From positions 113,039 through 144,710 of the forward strand of contig BFEA01000363.1 of the NCBI GenBank assembly GCA_003427395.1: a stretch of DNA of 31,672 bases, read 5' to 3'. The position numbers and the translations under genes are program-made. Below the pieces are notes generated by a model. The model was given only the letters and a program-made list of their open reading frames with translations. It did not search any database and had not been told where the DNA came from. Each line of letters opens with the position of its first letter. Position 1 is the first letter of the stretch. The DNA is from Chara braunii. Lineage: Eukaryota; Streptophyta; Charophyceae; Charales; Characeae. This document shows positions 20,182 to 29,806 of the stretch, one piece after another.

Positions 20182-21497
20182 TCACAGCGATGTTAAAGTC
20201 GGAAGAACTTGGTTGTCAGAAACAACAACAGAAGGAGTGACAATCGCGGTTGACATATTGGAGGGTGAAGCATAATCCGCAAGACGTTGAAAATTTGGAG
20301 GAGACGCTGTTTGAAGAGGAACTCTAGGGACCGGAGCAGAATGAGGAGCGGAAGAACCAACAATGGGAGGAATCCTTTTGAGAAGCTGCTCTACACGTGC
20401 ATATTTGTGAAAGGCTTGCGGAATGGTCCCTTATGTCGGACAATGCGGCAAATGAAACGTCATCCTAGCAATCTCCTCATTAGACAGAGCGATGAACTCA
20501 TCATTCAAAAGGGATTGCAACATGAAAGAAGCCTCCAAATCCGAAACATTCAACGGGTCTGAAGGAAGAGGAGATCGTCGCTCCAACCGCATATTAGTGA
20601 GTTAGTTTCTTTTCCATTCCAGGAAATTTTTCCATATTAGTCCATCTTCTACAACTGTGGCATTTTTGACAAACATCTCAAAAAGAACCTAAGTCAAGAC
20701 ATTTTGGATGCCAACCTTCTTCGCATCGTCAAACCATCTAGCAAGGTAAGCGCGAGGATTCGGAGTGCGAATTGCGGGTGCATCGTTATTATCAGGCACC
20801 ACAACAACGCTGGGACGATTTTGTGGCCGCGATGTGCCGCAAACATGTCTTTCACGTCCACTACATTGAGATTGCGAAGACGAATCATTAACACGTCCAC
20901 GTCCAGCAAGCGGTGCACAAAACGTAAGATATGCAAGTGCATCATCAGGCAACTCAAGCAGTGCTCTTGCAATATGAGTTGTCGTTTCATTAACAACAGG
21001 TTGTCGTGCCACCTGATTATCAGCCAACGTAGCCTCGAGCATATCGGGCGAACTCATAACATTAGTTTTGGCACAACGTCTCTTTCTTCTCTTGAATGTA
21101 GAATGAACGCAGTCTTCTTTTGAATCACCCGAAACATCATCATCATCGTCATCAGCAAATGTAAGCTTTACAAGCTTACCCGACCGAGCTCGACACGAAC
21201 CATCCCTATCACCACAACAATGATCCCTATCCCCGTCCATAACCATTTTTTCAGCACCATCAAGGGTATTCACTCGCGAACATCCACGATCAACATCACT
21301 AACAGCACAATGATCGTCCCGAGCACATTCACTTCCAAGATTCACCGAACTTTCATCATTTTCACTTTTTTTGGATCTCTCAGAACGTTGGGTTCCAACT
21401 TTTGATCCAACATTCGTATCTTGTCCAGTGATAATGCTGGTTTCCATTGCTTTCCTCTTAGCACGAGTGTCATACTTATGCGGAATTTGGGAGTCGT
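20182..21497 (-). pseudogene. Second Helitron reading frame, possible C-terminal exon of RepHel
   Basis: One frame runs from 21497 to a TGA at 20184-20182, with in-frame stops TAG 20691, TAA 20604 and TAA 20433. The first ATG is at 21447; the open frame upstream (DDSQIPHKYDTRAKRKA) begins right after a perfect splice acceptor TTTCTTTGCAG at 21508-21498. The protein has an acidic run (FADDDDDDVSGDSKED), a nuclear-localisation-like KRRKRR, then a folded-looking part (ARALLELPDDALAYLTF; NPRAYLARWFDDAKKVGIQN; SLLNDEFIALSNEEIARMTF; QAFHKYARVEQLLKRIPP). The coding signal continues well past the first stop. No known domain is recognised. It could be an exon of RepHel, a separate Helitron gene, or a captured host gene. 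Confidence 0.55.
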
Positions 21498-21573
21498 CTG
21501 CAAAGAAAGAATATGACGGAAATTATTTTGGAACGTGAGGACTCGACAGAAAAAAAAAAAAAACATGACTCAC
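21498..21573 (-). other. Predicted 76-bp intron at the end of RepHel
   Basis: Donor GG/GTGAGT at 21575-21568 overlaps the RepHel stop TGA. The acceptor TTCTTTCTTTGCAG/AC is at 21511-21496. The intron is T-rich with a long T run. Joining the exons gives a frame one base out from the second frame, so either a later indel has occurred or the splice is different in detail. Confidence 0.5.
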
Positions 21574-24500
21574 CCTAAAAGTTCATGATATACAATATTC
21601 TTCGTAAAAAAAATTTTATCAGGCAATGCAACACGGATGTTGTTGGGATGACCAACACGAGACAAAGCGACATACAAGTGGTCATGGGCAAAAAACGGTT
21701 TGCGTAGCCAAACCCCTGCATGCGATACAGTTTGTCCTTGCGACTTGTTAATTGTGACAGCAAAAGTGAGACGGACAGAAAATTGCCTTCTAAACCATTT
21801 GAACCCCGTGGTCTCACCATCACTTGTCAAATCAATCTTGGGGATCAGTGTTGTCTTACCCGTGTGCATTATGGTAACTTCCAACAAATCATCATTAACG
21901 ATTTTTTCCAGAATCAGCCTTGTACCGTTGCAAATTCCTTGCTTCGGTGACAAATTTTGCAAAAGCATCACAGGTGCACCAATTTTCAAGGGCAGCTTGT
22001 GAGGCGGAAGGCCAGATTCGTCGAGAGAGTTTAAGAACTCCCGCTCAACAATGAGTCCTGTATCATCCGAATCAGGAAAATCAACACTAAAAAGGTCATG
22101 CACCTCCTCAAGAAAGTCGTCAAGAACACGGTTGTTAACAGAACCGGCATCATCATTAGTACGGCATAAAATTAATCGAGGCAAGAAAAAATCGGCATTC
22201 CCCACATGGTTGGACACATCATCAAACGTTCATGAAATCAACTCATCAATCGATTTATCCGTACAAATCTCACGTAGCAATCTGACCGCAGCAGGTTCAT
22301 TAGAAACAACACGAGGATGGTCACCATTCCCAATTCGCATCAAAAAGTGGGCATACATTTGTGCCATTTCATCATTCCCCAGACTTAAGATTCGCATATT
22401 TTCAGTCAATTGATGAACCTCAAAAAATTTCCACAAAGGGGACATTTTCATGGACGCATCAATTTGTTGCGCTCACGATCCATGTTTCACAACAGGCAAA
22501 ACCTGTTTAAAATCTCCAGCAAGAAGTAGAACTTTTCCACCAAACGGCTCGTTGTTGTCACAGAGGTCCCGAAGTGTAATGTCAAGAGCTTCGAAGTGGA
22601 ACTCGTTACTCATCGGAGCCTTGTCCCTAACAATCAAGTCCGCACGGTGGATAAGCTCCGCAAGATCACTTTGTTTCGGAATCAAAAAGGGACGCGTGTT
22701 ATCAGGTTTCAAAGGTGCGGGAAACCGTGAATGAAAAGTTCGACCGCCCGTCAAAAGAGTCGCCGCTATCCCACTGGATGCGACGGTCAATGCAATGTCA
22801 GAACGGGACCTAACGCCTGCCAAAATTATTTCAATGCAAAAAGTTTTTCTTGTTCCAGCATTTGCATCGACAAAAGCACGCAACGGTTTTTTCTCTTGCA
22901 CAGCCCGAACGACTCTTTCCACCAAAACTCGTTGACGTGGATGAAGACGTCAAAAATTAGAGTCATATCTGCGTTGCATTTCAATCGGATTATACGACAA
23001 CTCGTCATTTAGAATTGACGACACCATTATTCTCTCGTAATGTCCGGTTATGTTCTCAGCAATTGTTTCCCCATCCAGCATCGGATAATGAAGGCAAAAG
23101 TGACAGATGCTTTTTCCAGACTTTTGCAAAATCCGATCAAGATGGAATAACACCAACGATTGCAAAATGTTCGGGGGAACGATTTCACAGCCGAGGCGAT
23201 ACTGAAAATCGTCAGACATTTTATCTCAATGTCGTTCGAAGAAACGGACCGGATCGTTCACTGTGCCAAACGCGAGAAGCATAGCGAATGTTTTACGAAC
23301 TTCTTTAGGCATGTAATGTGCAGCGGTTGTGTGTAAGCATTAATCGTATGCATCGTCCGTTTGCAAAAGGCCCAATCGAAGACACACGGATCGGAAAGAA
23401 TCGTATTCCACTCCGTCCACTATACGAATTTCAGCAAAAGAGCGTATCCCACGAGAATGTTCACGGTTCAACGCAGATAAAATCGTTCGCCTTCCACAAT
23501 CCTCACATGATGCAACCGAGATATCTTTTCGAAGGGACCACTGTGAAGATCACGCTTTCTTCGGTTCCACTTCTTATTTTTGTTATCCCACACATGAGTA
23601 TTAATGATCTCTGCGTATAGAGGAAGTTCGTCTTTAGGAACATGCTCATTCAAAGAGTTGTGTTCCATCCATGCCGTCAATTTCGTTTTCGGGGGCCCTT
23701 GCGAAACAACGTCATGCTCAGTGTCAGGTTCGAATTGCACTTTTTGCATGTTTTCAAGATGCACGGGCAATCTTTCGACCGCGGGCCATTGTTCCGCAAC
23801 GTCGAACTCAAACAGACGCCAGCATGCTTCGCATGCACCTACAACACGCATATCTAGGTACAATTTGACCTCGTCGATCGGTGCATTATTATCTTGCTCA
23901 CAAACCACAGCATGATCACACCCTTTGTACACGTACTTATACACGTACTTGCAGGTCTTCACATTAGCACAATATTCAACATTTATGTGGCAATTAAACC
24001 TCATTAGCAAGTACGGGTTATAAGGAACTACACGCCGATTGTCATAAACGAATCCATCTTGAACAATCGTAAAACCACCGTCACTTGGTTTCCTTCTGCT
24101 ATACAAAGGGTACGTTTGTTCGTCTTTGAATGTTGTTGTTGAAATGAAGTCTTTCGGAAACCTTTTTGTGCATTCTCCATCCTCCGTACACGAAGCGTCG
24201 CGTTTCTCCGCTCCGCAAATCCCATGCAACATGAACTTCGCCACCCTTTCTCTCAATTCCCCTTCCGGAGGAATCTCCGCACACACCACATTGTCAACTG
24301 CATCCGCATCCCGAATTTTATCATTCAGATGCAGGATAAGCAATATATGTGCATGTGGTAGACCTCTTTTTTAAAACCCCACCACATATAACATTGCACT
24401 CACGCTACCAAAGATCCGTTTATTCTGTATCTCATCAACCAGTTGTGTAAGATAACCTTTGAACATTGGCGCTAGAAGATCCGGCCTGTCATTAGGACAT

Positions 24501-25915
24501 TGACCTGGCAACAGAAATTGTTTAATCTCCGGTCAGTTATTGTTGCACGTCGTAGTGATGAAAAAATCCGGTTTTCAGAATCGCCTCACAATCACCATGC
24601 TGTCGTGATATCTTTCACTCATATATCGGGGTCCCCCAGTGAATGTTGACAGCAAAACCACTTTTGTCCCTATACAATCAACACGTCGATTTTGTTGCAC
24701 GACGTCTCTTAAATCCTGATTATACTCCAAGCGCAATTCTTTCTGATGGAATCTCACCCATTTTAAGCAGAGGGATTCAACTTTAGCGTACGCCATGCAA
24801 CAAAACTCGTGGAAGAGGCGTGCTGCATAAAGGAGGCAAGGCCTTTCACCATCGCGCTCGTGAAGGTGAAAAGCATAGTACTCCTTGGCACTAAGTCCTA
24901 GCGGTCATCCAGCTTCCGAGGCACGTCGAACAAACCAACTATCAATTCCCTCCGGGAAAAGTAAAACAAACCTTAAGCAGTCGTGCGCTCGAGAACATTC
25001 CGGAAGCACAACCGTCTGCCGCTCACCCGGAATAGGAGCACGTAAACGAATCTCGAGCTCACGAGGAAGGAGTTCATCAGCCATCAGAACACACACCTCA
25101 TGCAAACCCATAGGACGGTTATAACGCCTTGGATGTTCCCCATCAGGCACGGCATCCGGATTTATGACCAACTTCCTCCCGTTCAATGCTTTGGGCGGAA
25201 GGTCAGCAACCGTCATAAAGTCCTTCACGTAATTGTTACATCGTTGTTGCAATTCGTGAAACCTTCTCAAGATGCATTTCGTTCGATCAAGTTCGGCATC
25301 CGATGTACCTGCAAGTAAGTTAAGGAAGTCTACCCTTTGATCAATCGCATCGTCTAAACGTTGAGGATCGTGCAAGTACAACTGTGCAAACTGAGGACGT
25401 TCCCCTTCCCCTACAACCAATGCACCGACCCGATGAAAGATAGGACCTTGAGCCCGAAGCTGGCCTTGGAATCCTTGAACACCATCGCTCGGTTGCTTCA
25501 GTCGCGACGATGCGAGGGCCAAACTATTATTAATTACCCTCGCATTGTTTCAAATAAATCGACCGTCCGAAGATTGAGACGTCGAAAGGGAAATAATTTC
25601 ATGCTCCGGGGAGCTTTCGCAAGGTCATTCCTATAAAGGACAACGTTTCACACTTTTTCGGCAACAGATCTTTGTCCATTTTTTTTCATGACGCCACAAT
25701 TTAGCACCACAATAGGTACACGGATCTCGATCGCCAAGGCTGAACATGTGAACAGTGCTAGCATTCCCAAGAATCGTCACCATGCTCTCAACCGCAGCAT
25801 ATGTTGTCGCCACAGGTGCTGATGTGAGTGCATTAAGATCAGGACCGTGAATATCACACGAATTGTTCATTTCTTCTTCGTGACTATCCGTCTTATTATC
25901 GTCGCAATTGTTCAC

Positions 25916-27427
25916 TTAATTTCGATTTCTTATGGACGGATTCTGCGGTTGCCTCGCTCGAGATGACAAACTTCGCAACTGCCTTGCTCGAGAAGAACAA
26001 CTCCGCGATTCTCTCGCAGGAGAAGATGCTCTCCTCGATTGCGCAGAGGTGTTCGCTCGAATTTCTCGAATGATATTCACAGCAAGCAAACTTCGCCGTA
26101 CACCCCGTACAAAAGTTGTATGAGCACGCACATCTTCTTTCCTCCTATGATTCTTAAGCGCAACTCTCAATGCACGCATACGTTTAACATGAAAGTTCGG
26201 TTGTCTTCCCTGACTTTTCCTTCGTTTTGAAATTAAACGCGGCGTAGAACACAGTTCATTCACTTTCAATCCATCGACTTGTTGCATTCCTTCACCAACC
26301 TCTACCGTACTTTCACCAACTATTGAACTTGCATCATAGCCCAACGACACATAATGACGCATCGGTGACAATGATCCAAGTTCCAAACGACGCACGACCT
26401 TATTCGCACGGAGCCATCGAATCAATAACATACGGTACCGTCTGTTGCGCCTCGAACGAATTACTTTCCGCAATAATAATCTTCTTCGTCGATTATGAAA
26501 TCCAAGAAACTTTCTAATGAACGTGTTCGGCGAATTCGGCGGGGTCGTAGCAACAGAAGGTGCATTTGCATTAACATCCATTAAAGGAGGACAAACATTA
26601 CTCTCCACAAATGTTTGCGGGACAACGACAATAAATGTGGACGATGAACAATTATAAACATGTGCAGAGTGCGAGGGAAAAGTATCCAATAAAATGGATC
26701 TTTCAGCAATCGAAACAGAATCTGTATTTATTGCAACATCCGTACGAATTACAAGTGGACATTCACTTTGCAAGGTCATAGAGATATTTATAGGACAATC
26801 AATACGATTCGTACTAATATTATTATCTCGTTGACTCATTCTGTTGAAAAACACGGGGCTCGTGAAATCATTCATGGACGGGATTGATTGTCGAAAAGAT
26901 AGAGACCTATTGCTACGTTGTTCTTCATCAGAACAATCAATACTATAACCTTGACTTACCACCGGTTGTTTATCTCTCTTGCGAGCAGTCGTCTCACCTA
27001 CGGCCTGTAATAAAGACCTTCGGGTTCGACGACTTTGGGAAGGTGGTCGTCCACGTTTGTGGTGTTCGTGTTGTGATGGCATCGCCGTGTCACTCGTAGA
27101 GCGACAGGGAGTAATATCCGAAGGTATACGCACTCCCAATTCGTGGTTGGATGACGAAGAAGGGCCCTCGAACAAAGACAAACCAACTTCACTTGGAACA
27201 GTGGAAGGACACCGAGTACATTCTGATATCATCGGCGAGGACAGCAAAGGATCATTAAGAACTCTTTCAAAAAGGCGATGGCGTTTGCGACATTTCCACG
27301 GAACATGCAAGGACCTATCTGCAGGTAAAGAGCACGTTGGAATGACAGACAAATCACTAATGGTTGAAGTGTTACATGCATCTCGGTCCTCTGTCAAATT
27401 AACGGGCACGTACATACGTATTTGCAC
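25916..27427 (-). other. N-terminal extension of RepHel (about 500 codons)
   Basis: An open segment in the same frame as the zinc-finger part; only one TAA (25918-25916) separates them. It contains an AT-hook-like KRGRPPSQSRR (about residue 124), an Arg-rich block (FLGFHNRRRRLLLRKVIRSR) and three 10-aa tandem repeats near the end (SRARQLRSLS-type), encoded by a 30-bp repeat at 25950-26039. The composition suggests a disordered, nucleic-acid-binding, nuclear region. It is longer than the N-terminal part of most plant RepHel proteins, and could be a separate upstream gene. Confidence 0.5.
25950..26039. repeat. Three tandem copies of a 30-bp coding repeat
   Basis: Units 25950-25979, 25980-26009 and 26010-26039 (TGCCTCGCTCGAGATGACAA-like, diverged) give a 10-aa repeat rich in Ser and Arg on the minus strand. 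Confidence 0.8.
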
Positions 27428-27949
27428 AGGCGCACATCATGATTGATAGGAGGAATGAGATGCATAAGAAAAACGAGGGGAAAAGAACAAACCTCAAAAC
27501 ATCCATATATATATATATATGTAATTATATGAAGAAAAGGAATATAGTGTCAAGTAAAAAAAGAAAAAAAAAGAAAAATAAGTAAGACGCAGTGCAAAAA
27601 AAAAAAACGCAGCAACAATGCGAAGCACAAACGAAAAAAAAAAAAAGGAATCAGTTCGTTTGTTTTTTTTTCACCATGTCTATCAAGGTCAATCAATGTT
27701 AATTCACATCGAAATTTATTCGTGCGTGCAAATAAAGATGGATATGTCCAGTTTTATGTTGTTGCAAATGTTTGATCGGAACCGAAACTTATTTGAACTC
27801 CTATTGAGGTTAAGTTACACGCCTCCTATTTTGTTCGTATGCCTCATTCGTTTCTTAGGTTTGATTTATGATCCTATACGCCCCTTAGTCTTTTCAAGGC
27901 CCCATGCGATAGAGTCATACGTACCTCGTTTATCCACGTTTGCCCTTTG
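27428..27949. other. Upstream region of RepHel, no gene
   Basis: AT-rich with a short (TA)n at 27508-27520 and several A runs (27560-27645). It could hold the RepHel promoter, but no specific element is assigned. A diverged repeat at about 27885-27955 recurs at 28605-28680. Confidence 0.4.
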
Positions 27950-28680
27950 TCATTCTCTGGCAGGGCTCAGTTTCCTGTTCGGATAAATTTGTCACTGGGA
28001 TCGGAACTTCTTTTGGCTCCAATCCACCATAATTGAGGCGGCTCCTACTGACGGCTAGCCTTAGGTATCCTAAGTCAGTCATCCGTCTACAAAAGAGTTG
28101 AAAAAGGTAACATGTCTTCGCCGACTTTTCCGAGCCCCGATCGCTAGGAAGTAGTCCGTAGCACCCTTTCTCCTCGCCTGAGCACCAGCCCCAGATCTCA
28201 GAAGTAGGCGTTGGCTCCACCACAATAACATTGCACCACCCCCATAAATGGGTCTATGCGGCGTACCGCACCTCCCCCCAGCCAGCCTCGAAGGTCGTGG
28301 ATCTAGGAAGAGTCATTCCTAGCGATCGAGGTCGGACAAATCGTTGAAGGTCTCACCTTTCTTCTCCTCTTTTGCTTGGGCCACTTTGACGAGATAGCAG
28401 CAAAGAGGGTAGAAAACGGGACTTTTTGGAACGGGTGTAGGCGAGAGGAGGTCATTCGGGATAGCACAGGTGCCTTGGGAAAAAGGCTACGTTTATTGCC
28501 AGTTTGATTCCTTCTTATCAAATTGGTTCCTTCTCCAATATTCATTCAAAACACATAGTGTGACGCCCCCTCCCAATAACATTTAATTTGTTTCACATAA
28601 GCGCGTGAGTATTTTGAGCACCCCATGTAGATGAATCATACGTACCTTGATTATTCTCGAGCATGTTTTGCTTTCTTCAA
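27885..28680. repeat. Diverged direct-repeat pair flanking a GC-richer block
   Basis: The core TCATACGTACCT is at 27915-27926 and 28636-28647. The flanks align for about 60 bases with scattered differences (CCCCATG...AGA/ATGA...TCATACGTACC...TTAT.C.CG). The pair brackets the block at 27950-28560. Confidence 0.6.
27950..28560. other. GC-richer block, possibly organelle-derived (NUMT-like)
   Basis: The composition and word usage (GACTTTTCCGAGCCCCGATC-like stretches, frequent CTAGGAAG and CCTAAGT) differ from the AT-rich flanks and resemble plant mitochondrial intergenic DNA. Minus-strand frames at 27930-28223 and 28303-28545 are open but unrecognised. This is an impression, not an alignment. 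Confidence 0.25.
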
Positions 28681-28775
28681 ATACCGTTTACTAGAAGACG
28701 GCCTAAGTTTATTGTTGTTTGTTAATTTACCATCGAGACTCTTCCTTTCTAATCACTTATAAAATTAACATTTTA

Positions 28776-29445
28776 ACGTCACAAAACATTTATGATCACA
28801 TCTTTTTTTTTTTTACTTCTTAGTCATCTCAATCGATTTTTAACATTATCTCATGTTTATATTTCGAGGCATACTCACCTGTTTATATTTCAAGAATAAG
28901 CAGAACAATATAGGAACAAACACAAAAAAACGAAAAATGATAAAAAACAAAATTTAACAAATGTTAGCAACGAAGGATTAGCATCATCTCCACAACCATG
29001 AATACGTAGAACATGAGATCGCATACCAACAAACACCGAAGGGAACTTTTATTTGCATACATCAAAAATATTTTTCTTGCAATTCCATGAATGCATTGAA
29101 TAGTTGTCAAAAAAAAAAAAAAAAAAAAAAAAAGACTGAGAGAGACAAAGATATTTTTCATGTATGCAAATAAAAGTTCCCTTCGGTGTTTGTTGGTATG
29201 CGATCTCATGTTCTACGTATTCATGGTTGTGGAGATGATGTTAATCCTTGGTTGCTAACATTTGTTAAATTTTGTTTTTTATTATTTTTCGTTTTTTCGT
29301 GTTCGTTCCTATATTGTTCTGATTATTCTTGAAATGTAAACAAGTGAGTATGCCTCGAAATATATACATGAGATAATGTTAAAAATCGATTGAGATGACT
29401 AAGAAGTAAAAAAAAAAAGATGTGATCATAAATGTTTTGTGACGT
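28776..29445. repeat. Long inverted repeat (about 300-bp arms, about 70-bp loop)
   Basis: The left arm begins ACGTCACAAAACATTTATGA at 28776 and runs to about 29075. The right arm runs from about 29147 to 29445 and ends TCATAAATGTTTTGTGACGT. The arms match nearly throughout by eye, with scattered transitions and small indels. The loop holds a 25-base A run. No coding frame is present. It could be a foldback/MITE-like element or a hairpin-RNA locus. Confidence 0.93.
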
Positions 29446-29640
29446 ATAAGAGAGAGAGAAACGCAGAGAGAGAGAGACGGAGACAGACACGACTTAAATA
29501 AAAGAGAAAGAGACGACTTAAATAAAAGAGAAAGAAATGACTTAAATAAAAGAGAAAGAAACGACTTATATGTGTATGTGTGTGTAAGAGAGAAAAAGAC
29601 GGCTTAAATAAGAGAGAGAGAGACAGAAAAAAGCGCTTTC
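29446..29640. repeat. GA-rich minisatellite, period 24 bp
   Basis: Three adjacent units at 29489-29512, 29513-29536 and 29537-29560 (ACGACTTAAATAAAAGAGAA + AGAR), then degraded copies to about 29640 mixed with GA and GT tracts. It abuts the right arm of the inverted repeat. Confidence 0.9.
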
Positions 29641-29806
29641 AACTGTCATCATCATTACCGAAATCAAAAAAACGTGAAACAATACGTTTCTCCCACTGTC
29701 CCACTCCAACTCCTCGTTCTCCCTCCCGCTGTAGCTACTCCCACTTCTCCTTTTCCAACACAAATAAAACTAACCGAATATTCAACAACAAACACAAATC
29801 CCACTA

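Larger units (their letters stand above)
21570..27427 (-). pseudogene. Helitron RepHel protein (HUH/Y2 Rep nuclease plus PIF1-like helicase)
   Basis: About 1,950 codons with 13 in-frame stops (first bases at 25918, 25633, 25627, 25552, 24907, 24577, 24535, 24373, 23342, 23228, 22952, 22475, 22232) and one frameshift near 23472. The first ATG is at 27415; 27427 is a GTG. Order: a basic N-terminal extension to about 25916, a zinc-finger-like CTYCGAKLWRHEK...CC (about 25700), Helitron-N region (FQGQLRAQGPIFHRVGALVV; GPRYMSERYHDSMVIVRRF; KPDFFITTTC), HUH motif GLPHAHILL (24364-24338, intact), and the Y2 motif KYVYKYVYKG (near 23940, both Tyr present). The helicase begins near 22925: Walker A reads AGTRKT instead of AGTGKT, Walker B RDKAPM instead of (W)DEAPM. 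The C-terminal helicase motifs (INKSQGQTV; LYVALSRVGHPNNI) are present, ending NIVYHELLG. The Rep active site survives on paper but the helicase would be dead even if the stops were absent. Confidence 0.9.
19263..27430 (-). mobile_element. Helitron rolling-circle transposon, 3' end resolved
   Basis: The minus-strand element contains a RepHel gene, a second frame downstream, and a canonical 3' terminus at 19263. Helitrons transpose by single-strand rolling-circle replication using a HUH/Y2 Rep nuclease and a PIF1-family helicase. They end in a hairpin plus CTRR and insert at AT without duplicating the target. The 5' TC terminus was not found; the element extends at least to the RepHel start near 27415 and could reach several kb further right. 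Coding parts are mutated, so this copy is non-autonomous. Confidence 0.85.

Noticed and set aside
20704-21123. 139-aa plus-strand open frame
   Set aside because: Antisense to the second Helitron frame, Cys/Arg/Ser-rich with no domain.
27500-27530. Possible Helitron 5' end at the (TA)n tract 27508-27520
   Set aside because: TA repeats here would match the target at the 3' end, but no TC start follows on the minus strand and it is too close to the RepHel start.
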